Assembly: GCF_002196515.1 (NCBI RefSeq)
Contig: NZ_CP018835.1
Location: forward strand, 1,984,001 to 2,048,000
Length of the DNA: 64,000 nt
Reading direction: 5' to 3'
From: Vibrio gazogenes
GTDB taxonomy: Bacteria; Pseudomonadota; Gammaproteobacteria; Enterobacterales; Vibrionaceae
Shown here: in pieces, positions 1 to 8,855 of the stretch
How positions within the stretch are numbered: position 1 is the first letter of the stretch
How the letters are laid out: every line of letters starts with the position of its first letter
Program-made: the position numbers and the translations under genes
Notes under the pieces: model-generated
The model's input: only the letters and a program-made list of their open reading frames with translations
Database searches by the model: none
What the model was told of the DNA's origin: nothing

Positions 1-963
1 CGGTGCTCCGTCACCCAGCAGACCATGATCAAAAGAGAACTGCGCGACTTTCTGCATGGTTTTCATCAGTGAAGCACTGTTCGTAAATTGCACCGCATCA
101 GCAGGAGAGAAGAACATCTGGGTGGCTTGCAACTGAGCGTTATAACCGGCCAGATTAGTACCGGATGCTTTTGCCATCATGGTTTTGGCGGCATCGGCTT
201 GTGGTGATTTCATCACAGACATCACTTCATACCATGCACCAGTCAGGGCTTTGGCAAACTTAGGGTTGTCTTGCAAGGTTTGGGTATTGGCAACCAGCAG
301 ATCGATAATTTCACCGGGGATTTTTGTTGAGTCGAAGACCAGTGATGTGTGGGGCTGTGCCGTAATCTCGCTCAGTAGTGGGTTCCAAGTTACGACCGAC
401 GTAACATCCGGTGTCTGATAGGCTGCGACAATATCGGCATCCGAGGTATTCACAACATGGACGTCTTGTTCTGATAAACCTATGGCTTCGAGCGCCCGAG
501 CCATCAGATAGTGTGACACGCTGAGTTCGACCAAATTGATATTTTGACCTTGAATGTCGGCCAGTGTTTTATGATCACCTTTTAAGACAATGCCATCATT
601 GCCCGCGGAAAAGTCACCAACGATTAACGCGGTCGAATCAACACCACTGGCTGCCGGAATGGTCAGAGCATCCATGTTGGTCATGACCGTTGCATCGAAC
701 TGCCCTGCGGTGTACTGATTGATCGATTCAACATAGTCATTGACCTGAACGACATTGATTTGAATGCCATATTTATCGGCCCATTTTTTCAGAATGCCGG
801 ATGAATCTGCGTAATCCCATGGCATCCAGCCAACATAAATCGACCATGCTAATGTAAATTGTGTTTTTTCTTCGGCGGATACCGAACGAGAAAGGGTGAG
901 AGAAGAAATGAGTGTGACAGATAAAACGAGTGCCGTGAGATACGGTTTCAGGAAAAATTTCAT
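1..963 (-). CDS. ABC transporter substrate-binding protein, NitT/TauT type (3' end off the window)
   Basis: This is the 5' part of a gene that runs off the left edge; about 321 codons are visible. The protein starts MKFFLKPYLT and has a Sec signal peptide ending near SVSAEE. The mature part has the look of the nitrate/sulfonate/taurine-type periplasmic binding proteins (WSIYVGWMPWDYA near the N-terminus, then QFDATVMTNMDAL). GAGGTGG lies just before the ATG at 963. A guanidine-I riboswitch precedes the gene. Binding proteins of this type are often found under ykkC RNAs together with guanidine/urea carboxylase genes, so the ligand may be guanidine or urea; that is inference. The permease, ATPase and any carboxylase would lie to the left, outside the window. 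Confidence 0.8.
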   Translation of the reverse strand, partial: MKFFLKPYLTALVLSVTLISSLTLSRSVSAEEKTQFTLAWSIYVGWMPWDYADSSGILKKWADKYGIQINVVQVNDYVESINQYTAGQFDATVMTNMDALTIPAASGVDSTALIVGDFSAGNDGIVLKGDHKTLADIQGQNINLVELSVSHYLMARALEAIGLSEQDVHVVNTSDADIVAAYQTPDVTSVVTWNPLLSEITAQPHTSLVFDSTKIPGEIIDLLVANTQTLQDNPKFAKALTGAWYEVMSVMKSPQADAAKTMMAKASGTNLAGYNAQLQATQMFFSPADAVQFTNSASLMKTMQKVAQFSFDHGLLGDGAP

Positions 964-1033
964 AGACCACCTCCACTGTGGGTCATCGGGTGAACAAGCG
1001 CATCAGAGACATAACCAATAATATTTATTGGTT

Positions 1034-1125
1034 GGCCTCCCGGGCTTTTGTCCCGCCGTGTGACCTCAGGTGAGGTTGATATCTCTCGGACCAGTCGCTG
1101 CGGTAGCAGCCGGAACCCTAGACAT
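1034..1125 (-). promoter_or_regulatory. Guanidine-I riboswitch (ykkC-yxkD class)
   Basis: Read on the minus strand, the conserved blocks of the ykkC aptamer appear in order: CTAGGGTTCCG (about 1111-1121), ACTGGTCCGAGAG (about 1084-1096) and ACACGGCGGGACAAAAGCCC followed by GGGAGG (about 1036-1063). These are the signature elements of the class that senses guanidinium. It lies about 70 bases upstream of the binding-protein start. A 9-bp hairpin AACCAATAA/TTATTGGTT (1013-1033) follows directly without a T-run, so it could be part of the expression platform but is not an ordinary terminator. Confidence 0.92.
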
Positions 1126-1423
1126 CTATTTCATTCATTGTACGTTCGAAATACTACTGCATTATGCTCTTCGCAACTAGTGAAACAAATAGCAAAGGCT
1201 ATGCCAAAGGTTTTATTTGTATAAATAACAATGGCTTATAATTGATGTAATCATTTGTGTTGGTGGGCGTGTCACCATGTTGGTGCGCTTTTGCACTCTT
1301 TTTGTCTGATATTTTTGTCCGATATCCTTCTGTGTGTGAGCCATTTTTAATTAAAGATGATTGGTTATAAAAATGATGAGTTATGAGAATGATTTGTCGT
1401 AAGAACGACTTTGGTATGTGCTC

Positions 1424-1453
1424 AACAAAAAAGCCCTGAATGAACAGGGCTTT
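1424..1453 (-). terminator. Rho-independent terminator of glyQS
   Basis: Stem AGCCCTG (1432-1438) pairs with CAGGGCT (1445-1451). On the minus strand it is followed by a T-run (complement of 1424-1431). It lies about 30 bases past the glyS stop codon. The stretch from 1126 to about 1420 is AT-rich and holds no gene I can support. Confidence 0.85.
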
Positions 1454-1479
1454 GAGGGCATTATCTTGATGTGAACCGA

Positions 1480-3546
1480 CTACTTCTGCAAGACTGAAAT
1501 ATCCGCAATTTCTAAGAATAGATTGCGTAAGTCGTTGAGCAGTGTCAGACGGTTGATTTTCAGTGCTTCATCATCCGCCATGACCATGACGTCTTCAAAG
1601 AATGCGTCAACCGGTTCTTTCAGTGCGGCTAACTGGTTTAGTGCTGACTGATAATCACCGTTAGCAAATGCGGGTTCGAGTGCTTCACTCAGAACCGCGA
1701 CATTTTCTGCCAGAGCGACTTCTGCACCTTCCTGAAGTAAGGTGAGGTCAACTTCTTCTGCCAACTGACCATCAAACTTAGCCAAAATATTACCGACACG
1801 TTTATTCGCCGCAGCCAATGAATCAGCCGCATCGAGCGTACGGAAATGAGAGACGGCTTTGACGCGCTGATCGAAATCAGTCGGTTTGGTTGGATGACGA
1901 GCCAATACCGCCTGAATGACATCGACGCTGAAGCCTTCGTCTTGATACCAAGCGCGGAAACGGCCAAGCATAAATTCGATGACATCTTGCTCGACGTTGG
2001 CATTGGTGAGTTTATCGCCGAACTGTGCTGCGGCTTCGGCAACTAAATCAGCCAAATCTAACTGATAGCCGTTTTCGACGATAATCCGCAGAATCCCTAA
2101 TGATGCCCGACGCAATGCGTATGGGTCGGAACCTTTCGGTGCCTGACCAATTCCAAAAATACCGACAATGGTATCCAGTTTATCGGCAATCGCGACCGCA
2201 GAAGAGATCGCATTACTTGGCAGACGATCACCGGCAAAGCGCGGCATGTACTGTTCATTCAGCGCCAGTGCCACCTCTTCGGCTTCACCATCATGACGCG
2301 CATAGTGCATCCCCATGATGCCTTGCGTTTCGGTGAACTCGAATACCATTGATGTCATCAAATCACATTTTGCCAGTAGTGCGGCACGAGTTGCTTTCTC
2401 GACATCGGCACCGATGTTTTTGGCAACGTAAGACGCTAATACGGCAATCCGGTCAGTTTTATCTTTGATGCTACCCAGTTGTTTCTGGAAGATTGCCGTT
2501 TCCAGCTCTGGCAGACGGTCAATGAGTGGGCGTTTGCGGTCATTGTTAAAGAAGAACTCTGCGTCAGCCAGACGAGGCCGGACAACTTTCTCATTGCCTT
2601 CGATGACGTGACGGGGTTCTTTTGACTCAATATTGGAGACGAAAATAAACTTCGGTAGCAGGTTTTTATTGACGTCGTAAACCGGGAAGTACTTCTGATC
2701 ACCTTTCATGGTGTAAACCAGTGCTTCAGAAGGAACTTTGAGGAATTCTTCTTCAAAAGAAGCGGTCAGGACGACTGGCCATTCGACCAGTGATGCAACT
2801 TCTTCAACCAAGTCTTCTTCTAAATCGGCAATCCCACCCACGTCTGCTGCTGCTTTTTGCGCACCAGCAATAATCATTGCTTTACGAGCCTCGTAGTCTG
2901 CAATCACTTTGCCGCGTTGTTGCAGAATGTCTGGATACTGGCTGGCTGATTCGAGGGTTAGTTCGGGTTCACCCATAAAACGGTGGCCGCGAATGACTCG
3001 GCCAGACTGAACACCGAGGATTTCACCTTCGATCAATGCTTCATCCAGCAAAATCGTCAGGGTTTTGACCGGACGGATAAACTGGGTGTCTTGGTCGCCC
3101 CAACGCATTGGTTTGGCAATCGGTAAGTTGGATAATGCTTTGGCGGCGAGTTCAGCAATGAGTGTTTTTGCTGACTGGCCTTTGACGGCTTGCTTGAACA
3201 GCAGCCATTCGCCTTTATCGGTTGTGAGTCGCTCTGCTTGTGCAACGGTAATCCCGTTACCCCGCGCCCAGCCTTCAGCCGCTTTGGTTGGATGACCATC
3301 CGCATCAAATGCGACCGCTACTGCCGGGCCGCGTTTTTCGACGACTTTATCCGGTTGTTGTTCTGCCAAGCCGGCCACTTTCAGTGCCAGACGACGTGGT
3401 GTGGCGTACCACTGCATCGTTTCGAAAGGTAAGTCAGCGGCTTTCAATTCGGTTTGAAAGTTGTGATAAAACGCTTCGGCCAGTGTGCGAAGCTGTGTCG
3501 GTGGGAGCTCTTCCGTTCCCAGTTCAATTAAAAGTTCTTTAGCCAT
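1480..3546 (-). CDS. glyS: Glycyl-tRNA synthetase beta subunit
   Basis: GlyS is the beta chain of the bacterial alpha2-beta2 glycyl-tRNA synthetase. It recognises the tRNA and is needed for charging by the alpha chain. The 688-residue protein has the family's start ([16 protein letters not shown]) and usual length. An upstream in-frame ATG at 3609 lies inside glyQ; I prefer 3546 because AGGGGAGAG sits just before it and the conserved N-terminus begins there. It follows glyQ after only 13 bases and ends at a terminator, so glyQS is one transcript. Confidence 0.97.
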   Translation of the reverse strand: MAKELLIELGTEELPPTQLRTLAEAFYHNFQTELKAADLPFETMQWYATPRRLALKVAGLAEQQPDKVVEKRGPAVAVAFDADGHPTKAAEGWARGNGITVAQAERLTTDKGEWLLFKQAVKGQSAKTLIAELAAKALSNLPIAKPMRWGDQDTQFIRPVKTLTILLDEALIEGEILGVQSGRVIRGHRFMGEPELTLESASQYPDILQQRGKVIADYEARKAMIIAGAQKAAADVGGIADLEEDLVEEVASLVEWPVVLTASFEEEFLKVPSEALVYTMKGDQKYFPVYDVNKNLLPKFIFVSNIESKEPRHVIEGNEKVVRPRLADAEFFFNNDRKRPLIDRLPELETAIFQKQLGSIKDKTDRIAVLASYVAKNIGADVEKATRAALLAKCDLMTSMVFEFTETQGIMGMHYARHDGEAEEVALALNEQYMPRFAGDRLPSNAISSAVAIADKLDTIVGIFGIGQAPKGSDPYALRRASLGILRIIVENGYQLDLADLVAEAAAQFGDKLTNANVEQDVIEFMLGRFRAWYQDEGFSVDVIQAVLARHPTKPTDFDQRVKAVSHFRTLDAADSLAAANKRVGNILAKFDGQLAEEVDLTLLQEGAEVALAENVAVLSEALEPAFANGDYQSALNQLAALKEPVDAFFEDVMVMADDEALKINRLTLLNDLRNLFLEIADISVLQK

Positions 3547-3559
3547 GCTTTCTCTCCCC

Positions 3560-4483
3560 TTATGCCTGTTGGTCTTGCTTTTTGCACATTGGGAAGCCCA
3601 ACGCTTCACGAGATGCGTAATAAGCTTCTGCGACGGCTTTGGTCAAATTACGGATGCGTAAAATGTAGCGCTGACGTTCTGTCACAGAAATCGCTTTGCG
3701 TGCATCGAGCAGGTTAAATGCATGTCCTGCTTTTAAAATGCGTTCATAAGCAGGCAACGGGAGTGGTGTTTCTAGTTCCAGCAGGTGCTGACACTCTTTT
3801 TCACATTGATCGAAGAAGGTGAACAGGAAGTCCACATCCGCATGTTCAAAGTTATAGGTAGACTGCTCGACTTCATTTTGGTGATAAATGTCACCGTAGG
3901 TGACTTTACCCAGCGGGCCGTCTGTCCAGATGAGATCATAAACGGAATCGACACCCTGAATGTACATTGCCAGACGTTCTATACCGTAAGTGATTTCACC
4001 GGTGACAGGTTTACACTCCAGACCACCTACCTGTTGGAAATAAGTAAACTGGGTCACTTCCATACCGTTCAGCCAGACTTCCCAGCCCAGTCCCCAGGCT
4101 CCCAAAGTCGGGTTTTCCCAGTTATCTTCGACGAAACGAATGTCGTGAACTTGTGGATCAATCCCCAGCGCTTTCAGCGATCCGAGGTACAGCTCTTGAA
4201 TATTATCCGGTGACGGTTTGATCATTACCTGAAACTGGTAATAGTGTTGCAGACGGTTCGGGTTTTCACCGTAGCGACCGTCAGTCGGACGGCGGGAAGG
4301 CTGCACATAGGCTGTCGCAATTGGCTCTGGGCCAATGGCACGCAGGCAGGTCATCGGGTGAGATGTCCCTGCACCCACTTCCATATCTAAAGGTTGAACA
4401 ATCGTACATCCTTGACGGGCCCAATAATCCTGCAGCGCGAGGATCATCCCCTGAAAGGTTTTGATATCATAGTTTGTTTGCAT
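3560..4483 (-). CDS. glyQ: Glycyl-tRNA synthetase alpha subunit
   Basis: GlyQ is the catalytic (class II) chain that forms glycyl-adenylate. The 307-residue product is very close to the E. coli protein, including [12 protein letters not shown], the [17 protein letters not shown] block and the [22 protein letters not shown] block. The reading frame is open back to 4564, but the conserved protein starts at [10 protein letters not shown] (ATG at 4483). It is the first gene of the glyQS operon. The region upstream (4484-4862) is shared with the manganese riboswitch of the divergent mneA. Confidence 0.97.
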   Translation of the reverse strand: MQTNYDIKTFQGMILALQDYWARQGCTIVQPLDMEVGAGTSHPMTCLRAIGPEPIATAYVQPSRRPTDGRYGENPNRLQHYYQFQVMIKPSPDNIQELYLGSLKALGIDPQVHDIRFVEDNWENPTLGAWGLGWEVWLNGMEVTQFTYFQQVGGLECKPVTGEITYGIERLAMYIQGVDSVYDLIWTDGPLGKVTYGDIYHQNEVEQSTYNFEHADVDFLFTFFDQCEKECQHLLELETPLPLPAYERILKAGHAFNLLDARKAISVTERQRYILRIRNLTKAVAEAYYASREALGFPMCKKQDQQA

Positions 4484-4649
4484 AGTCGGGTTCGCGCGAG
4501 TTGTTTGAATCATGAAAAATAACGTTGAATTATACCGATATATTGACGTATCGAGTAGGGGCAATCTTGTTTAATTGTTGTGCATTGTTCTTTTCACGAC
4601 ATAAAACCGATACGATGCTTGTTTTCCGTACATAAGGCCGTTAGAATCG

Positions 4650-4792
4650 CTGCGTCTTTGGGGAGTAGCTTACCACGCCATTGGCCCGGAATTGGATTGT
4701 TCTGCGGCAATGTCACCGGTTCGTTCGTCAACATCATTGGTGCCCATCACCGTGGCGTTCGAGACTCATACGAGTTTAGCAAGACCTTAGAC
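4650..4792 (+). promoter_or_regulatory. yybP-ykoY manganese riboswitch
   Basis: The two ligand-pocket strands of the Mn2+ aptamer are visible: CTTTGGGGAGTAGC at about 4653-4666 (L1) and GCAAGACCTTAGAC at about 4779-4792 (L3), separated by paired, GC-rich segments. The flanks GTCT and AGAC can close helix P1. The class senses Mn2+ and commonly controls Mn2+ exporters, and the next gene is mneA. Family membership comes from the motifs and the context; aptamer ends are approximate. Confidence 0.87.
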
Positions 4793-4854
4793 AAATATCG
4801 CAGTACTAGGGGTAGGATGCGATGTTTGTCTATGGTTCATCGTCCTGCCCCGAG
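4789..4854 (+). promoter_or_regulatory. Expression platform of the mneA riboswitch: two mutually exclusive hairpins
   Basis: Hairpin A pairs AGACAAATATCGCA (4789-4802) with TGCGATGTTTGTCT (4818-4831). Its first four bases are also the 3' strand of aptamer helix P1. Hairpin B pairs 4806-4824 (core GGGGTAGGA) with 4838-4854 (core TCCTGCCCC), and its 3' arm reaches the GAG before the GTG start. A and B share 4818-4824, so only one can form. Neither has a T-run, which suggests control of translation initiation or another non-terminator mechanism. Confidence 0.65.
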
Positions 4855-4862
4855 AGCATGTC

Positions 4863-5417
4863 GTGAATATTTTAGCTATATCAATTACAACTGTAACGCT
4901 GGCAGAGATCGGCGATAAGACACAACTTCTTTCATTAATGTTGGCAAGCTGCTATCGCAAGCCGTTGCCGATTATCAGTGCCATCTTCCTTGCAACTCTG
5001 GTGAATCACGCCCTCGCGGCCTGGTTGGGCGTTGTCGTTGCCGAATACCTTTCTCCGGATATTTTGAAATGGGTGATTTTTGCCAGCTTTTTAGCGATGG
5101 CGGGTTGGGTCTTGATCCCCGATAAAATGGATGATGATGGTGCCTGTTCGAGCCGGGGACCGTTTGTTGCCAGTTTTATTGCATTTTTCGTTGCGGAAAT
5201 CGGGGATAAAACGCAGATCGCAACTTCTGTGTTAGGGGCTCAATTTGCCGATGGTTTGCTCTGGGTGGTTTTGGGAACGACTATTGGGATGATGATTGCC
5301 AATGTACCGGTTGTGTTGATCGGCAAGCTCTCCGCTGATCGATTACCGCTGGCCCTGATTCGGAAAATCACCGCGGTTCTGTTTGTCGGTTTGGCTGGCG
5401 TGGCGGTTTTATATTGA
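4863..5417 (+). CDS. mneA: Mn2+ exporter, TMEM165/GDT1 (UPF0016) family
   Basis: This 184-residue inner-membrane protein has the two family signatures: AEIGDKTQLLS near the N-terminus and AEIGDKTQIAT about 100 residues later, each within a three-helix half. V. cholerae MneA of this family exports manganese. The start is GTG at 4863, with GAGAG about six bases upstream; the N-terminus MNILAISITTVTLAEIGDK fits the family, so no earlier start is needed. A manganese riboswitch immediately upstream agrees with the role. It is monocistronic as far as can be seen. Confidence 0.93.
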   Translation: MNILAISITTVTLAEIGDKTQLLSLMLASCYRKPLPIISAIFLATLVNHALAAWLGVVVAEYLSPDILKWVIFASFLAMAGWVLIPDKMDDDGACSSRGPFVASFIAFFVAEIGDKTQIATSVLGAQFADGLLWVVLGTTIGMMIANVPVVLIGKLSADRLPLALIRKITAVLFVGLAGVAVLY

Positions 5418-5525
5418 GTCGGGTCCTCGGTGAACACTATCGGTGACAAGCGTGATATCTGACATACATGCTTCATGATTCTCATGCTACTGTGATGCTA
5501 GGATCGTCAATAAAGGGAGTGGCGT

Positions 5526-5783
5526 ATGTTAGTTCGTTACACTGGCATGAGCTTGAAAAGCCAATTCTACTTGTATGGATTTGGCTTTATTCTGACTGTA
5601 TTGGGTATGGTATTAACCGATATGTGGTTACCGATGGTTATCGGGGCACTCATCTTGATGGGTCTGATCGTCGAGTCTTGGATCCATATTTTTCATATTG
5701 TGCCGTTACATCAGGAAGTCCGTTCTCTGAAAAAGCAGATGGAAAAACTGCAACATCATTATCAGGATGAGAAGGAGCTGTAA
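5526..5783 (+). CDS. Small inner-membrane protein of unknown function
   Basis: The 85-residue product has two predicted membrane helices (about residues 14-32 and 35-56). A charged, probably helical or coiled-coil tail follows (EVRSLKKQMEKLQHHYQDEKEL). A ribosome site AAAGGGAG lies about nine bases before the ATG. I do not recognise a named family; small proteins of this kind are common next to vibrio housekeeping genes. Another reading frame over the same bases is less convincing because it lacks a ribosome site and membrane pattern. Confidence 0.7.
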   Translation: MLVRYTGMSLKSQFYLYGFGFILTVLGMVLTDMWLPMVIGALILMGLIVESWIHIFHIVPLHQEVRSLKKQMEKLQHHYQDEKEL

Positions 5784-5837
5784 CGCTTCGTTATATTCAA
5801 CATAAAACACTTCTGTGATGCTTGTTCCACTTCTTTC

Positions 5838-5894
5838 GGGCAAGTTTTTGCTCACCGGGCAACTTCTTGCTCGCCTCTGGGCAAGATCTTGCTT
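5838..5894 (+). repeat. Three spaced dyads, likely enhancer sites for the hcp sigma-54 promoter
   Basis: Three 16-bp units GGGCAA-N4-TTGCTY lie at 5838-5853, 5857-5872 and 5879-5894, starting 19 and 22 bp apart. Each is a near-palindrome. They lie roughly 80-135 bp upstream of the expected start of transcription, which is where activators of sigma-54 promoters normally bind. The activator of V. cholerae hcp genes is VasH, so a VasH-like protein is the obvious candidate; this is inference. Confidence 0.7.
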
Positions 5895-5945
5895 GTATCT
5901 ATATTTGTATCTTTATAACCAATTGATTTTATTGATATGTGTGAG

Positions 5946-5962
5946 TTGGCACAGGCCTTGCT
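5946..5962 (+). promoter_or_regulatory. Sigma-54 (RpoN) promoter of hcp
   Basis: The sequence TTGGCACAGGCCTTGCT matches the -24/-12 consensus TGGCAC-N5-TTGCT. The GG (5948-5949) and GC (5960-5961) are 10 bp apart, as required. Transcription would begin near 5973, about 65 bp before the hcp ATG. A short inverted repeat GCTCTT/AAGAGC (5960-5978) overlaps the start point. Confidence 0.92.
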
Positions 5963-6039
5963 CTTACAGTGCAAGAGCCTAAAGGTTCTATGTATATTAA
6001 AAACATGAACTTATTATAGATAATTGAAGGAATTTCAGA

Positions 6040-6558
6040 ATGCCAACTCCATGTTATATCTCTATCGAAGGTGAAACTCAGGGGCTAATCACGTCAGGCG
6101 CTTGTACTGCTGATTCTATCGGTGACTCTTTTGTTGAAGGTCACGAAGATGAAATGATGGTTCAACAGTTTGACCACGTTGTCACTGTTCCGACTGATCC
6201 TCAGTCTGGTCAGCCTGCTGGTCAACGTGTTCACAAGCCTTTCAAATTCACTGTGAACCTGAACAAAGCCGTTCCTCTGCTGTATAACGCATTGGCTTCA
6301 GGTGAAAAAATGTCTTCTGTTACTTTGAAGTGGTACCGCACTTCAATCGAAGGTAAACAAGAAAACTTCTTCACCACAACACTTGAAAACGCAACGATCG
6401 TTAACATCGAGTGTGCAATGCCACATTGCCAAAACCCAGCAGACGCTGATTTCACTCAAAACCTGACGGTATCAATGTCTTACCGTAAGATCACTTGGGA
6501 CCACGTTAACGCGGGTACTTCAGGTGCTGACGACTGGCGTAAGCCAATCGAAGCTTAA
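6040..6558 (+). CDS. hcp: Type VI secretion tube protein Hcp
   Basis: Hcp forms hexameric rings that stack into the inner tube of the type VI secretion system and is itself released. The 172-residue protein matches the V. cholerae Hcp sequence over its whole length (MPTPCYISIEGETQGLI, GHEDEMMVQQFDHVV, WYRTSIEGKQENFFTTTLE, MSYRKITWDHVNAGTSG). AAGGA precedes the ATG. It is an orphan: no other type VI gene lies nearby, as with the auxiliary hcp loci of V. cholerae. It has its own sigma-54 promoter, upstream dyads and a terminator, so it forms a single-gene unit probably co-regulated with a main cluster elsewhere. Confidence 0.97.
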   Translation: MPTPCYISIEGETQGLITSGACTADSIGDSFVEGHEDEMMVQQFDHVVTVPTDPQSGQPAGQRVHKPFKFTVNLNKAVPLLYNALASGEKMSSVTLKWYRTSIEGKQENFFTTTLENATIVNIECAMPHCQNPADADFTQNLTVSMSYRKITWDHVNAGTSGADDWRKPIEA

Positions 6559-6610
6559 TTGTCTGATGGACAGGCACCTGATGTGCCAGTCCGACAATGC
6601 TTTGATGGTC

Positions 6611-6643
6611 ATGTTGCTCACCCTTGGTGGGCAACATTTGTTT
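6611..6643 (+). terminator. Rho-independent terminator of hcp
   Basis: A 12-bp stem, ATGTTGCTCACC with GGTGGGCAACAT (6611-6637), is followed by TTGTTT. It lies about 50 bases past the hcp stop codon. The remaining gap to 6893 holds only AT-rich leader sequence of the next gene. Confidence 0.8.
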
Positions 6644-6893
6644 ATATCGCGACCTTTTTTACCTTTCATCCGCATTTATTGGTAATAAGCTTGTTTTGTC
6701 ATCAGCAATCAGGTTGTGCTGTGTGCTGCGATGAAGTCTGAGCCCCGCCAGATAATCCCCTCATCTTCGATATCATCCTTTGAGCGTTTCATCTTTATCA
6801 TTCGGCTTTCATATTTGTATTTGGGGTCACAAGATATTTTGCAACTTCTCACCTAAGCTTCTTATTGTCTCACTTGAATATGGAGAGGAATCA

Positions 6894-7718
6894 ATGGGCC
6901 AAGCTGCAATGATTAATCGCTTAAATGAACTGCCAAGAATCGAGTCATTACTGCAAGAGTTACTCGAAATGGTCAATCAGGAAGATGTTGATTTTAATGA
7001 ATTGTCTAAAAAAATAGCCATGGACCAAGTGCTGAGTGCGCGTTTGTTAAGAATGGCAAACTCGGTCTATTTTGGCGGGAGTAAAACGATTTCATCGGTC
7101 AATGATGCTTTGATTCGTGTCGGGATTGGTGCCGTCAAAACATTGGTTGTTGCTTCTGTACTATCCAGTGCTTTCAACCAAGTCAAAACATTAGATATGG
7201 AGCAATATTGGTCTGATACATTCGAAATCTCTGTCATTGCGAGTCAACTGGCTCCTTCGGCTGGTCTGGATAAAAATGAAGCGTTTACCATTGGTGTCTT
7301 GCATAATGTCGGTGAGTTAATGATTCATTCATTGGTGCCGGAACTGGCATTAGAGATTCAAACTAAAATCAAACAGGGAATGGCACCATTGGAGGCACAA
7401 AAGCAGGTCCTTGAGACCACTGCTCCTGCGTTGGGAGGAAAACTCGCCACCACTTGGAAGTTTCCTGATTCCGTGGTTGATGCGATTGAGCACTACGAGC
7501 ATCCGGATGCTGCCGCCAAGAGCCCACAGTATGCCCGGTTGATTCATTTGTCCCGGATCATTAACGAACACTGGGATTTATTAGCCAGTGAGCAGGATAA
7601 ATTTAATTTTATGACCAAACAAGCCTATAGCGATATGCTGAATGTATCGTCTTCAGCTGTTCCCGACTTGGATAACCATCGAGGAGAAGGGAAAGATCTT
7701 GCCCATCAAATCACCTAG
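6894..7718 (+). CDS. HDOD-domain signalling protein
   Basis: The 274-residue protein consists of an HDOD domain (about residues 15-210), a relative of HD phosphohydrolases that has lost the metal site and is found in bacterial signalling proteins. Visible hallmarks are LSARLLRMANSVYFGG and the degenerate HD region GVLHNVGELMIH. The reading frame is open to 6780, but GGAGAGGA stands just before the ATG at 6894. No fused output domain is present. The partner and pathway cannot be told from the neighbours. Confidence 0.85.
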   Translation: MGQAAMINRLNELPRIESLLQELLEMVNQEDVDFNELSKKIAMDQVLSARLLRMANSVYFGGSKTISSVNDALIRVGIGAVKTLVVASVLSSAFNQVKTLDMEQYWSDTFEISVIASQLAPSAGLDKNEAFTIGVLHNVGELMIHSLVPELALEIQTKIKQGMAPLEAQKQVLETTAPALGGKLATTWKFPDSVVDAIEHYEHPDAAAKSPQYARLIHLSRIINEHWDLLASEQDKFNFMTKQAYSDMLNVSSSAVPDLDNHRGEGKDLAHQIT

Positions 7719-7787
7719 TTGTTATCGATTTAGTGGTGCTGATGAGTGTCATGACCATGATGTTGCGTTAAGGATGAGGAATTGATC

Positions 7788-8792
7788 ATGAAGATACAAT
7801 CGGTTTGCATTGCAGTGACCTTGATGATTGGTTTGCTTGCAGGTTGTGCCACTCAGCAGAAGCGGGGTTCAATGATGGCGCAGTTGTATGAAGGTCGTCC
7901 TGTGAGCCGTCTGGACGTGAATGGTACCCCGAAAACTGAGCAAGAAGCGATTGCACGTGGCGATGCTGCGATGCATGCGCAGCAGGATGATTTAGCGCTG
8001 TTTGAGTATATTCGTGCGTTGTCATTGCCAGCGGGACAGCAGCGAGATGAAACCCTTTATAAAATTGGGCGCATTCATCAGTTGCATCAGCGCGATAGGT
8101 TATCCGAGAAAGCGTATCAGATGGCGTTGCAAGACAATCCGCATAATATCGACGTATTGCAGCAGTTGGGGGTGAATTACAGTAAGAAAGGGGTGTTTGA
8201 GGTCGGAAAACGTTTCTTTATTCGCGCCATTAATGCAGATCAGATGCGTTTGCATCACCACGTGATGCTATCGCCATCGCTCAACCAGATTGATACTGTC
8301 GATGCTTTAGAAATGGATCAACATTCTCCCGTCAATGCTTATATGGGGCTGGGGATTATTTATGATGTGGATTCCCAGCATGACATTGCTCAGGCGCTTT
8401 ATAAAAAGGTGCTGAATATTCACCCTCAATCGAGCAAATTACTGCTTAACATTGGTTATTCCTATTATATGAGCGGTGACATTCTTGAGGCCAAGCGTGC
8501 CACGCTTGCTGCATTGGCGCTTGATCCCGGTAACAGCAGAGCGCAGAACAATCTGGGTCTCATTTATCTGAGTCAGGGAAAAATACAGCGAGCGCTGAAT
8601 GTGTTTATGCGGCAGATGGAGAGTTATCAGGCGTTAAACCGTGTCGGCTACTTTCTGATGATTCAGGGCCACCCCGACCAGGCCATTCCTTATTTGCAGC
8701 AAGCCATTGATGAAAAGTCATCCTTCTATCAAGCCGCGCATGAAAATCTGGAAAGGGCATTTGCTGAAGTAAACGCCTTGGCTCATCAATAA
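7788..8792 (+). CDS. TPR-repeat lipoprotein
   Basis: The 334-residue product begins with a lipoprotein signal peptide ending in LLAGC, with Cys20 as the lipidation site. Tetratricopeptide-like helical repeats fill the rest (for example PVNAYMGLGIIYD, SKLLLNIGYSYY and SRAQNNLGLIYL). GAGGAA precedes the ATG at 7788; another possible ATG lies at 7782. It resembles TadD-like or pilus-associated TPR lipoproteins in general form, but no tad genes are near, so I assign no function beyond a membrane-anchored scaffold. Confidence 0.8.
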   Translation: MKIQSVCIAVTLMIGLLAGCATQQKRGSMMAQLYEGRPVSRLDVNGTPKTEQEAIARGDAAMHAQQDDLALFEYIRALSLPAGQQRDETLYKIGRIHQLHQRDRLSEKAYQMALQDNPHNIDVLQQLGVNYSKKGVFEVGKRFFIRAINADQMRLHHHVMLSPSLNQIDTVDALEMDQHSPVNAYMGLGIIYDVDSQHDIAQALYKKVLNIHPQSSKLLLNIGYSYYMSGDILEAKRATLAALALDPGNSRAQNNLGLIYLSQGKIQRALNVFMRQMESYQALNRVGYFLMIQGHPDQAIPYLQQAIDEKSSFYQAAHENLERAFAEVNALAHQ

Positions 8793-8824
8793 TTATTGGT
8801 GATCAATGGTTATTGGTGATCAAT
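8793..8824 (+). repeat. Tandem 15-bp direct repeat after the TPR lipoprotein gene
   Basis: TTATTGGTGATCAAT occurs at 8793-8807 and again at 8810-8824, 17 bp apart, in the short gap between two convergent genes. Each copy holds ATTG...CAAT. No function is evident. Confidence 0.75.
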
Positions 8825-8855
8825 AGCGATTAGCGACTCGTAACATCAACACGAC

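Noticed and set aside
3785..4213. A 142-codon open frame antisense to glyQ
   Set aside because: It lies entirely within a highly conserved gene and has no independent support.
5468..5770. An alternative 100-codon frame overlapping the small membrane protein gene at 5526
   Set aside because: The 5526 frame has a ribosome site and coherent membrane helices; the other has neither.
6559..6741. A 60-codon frame directly after hcp
   Set aside because: It runs through the hcp terminator and looks like non-coding sequence.
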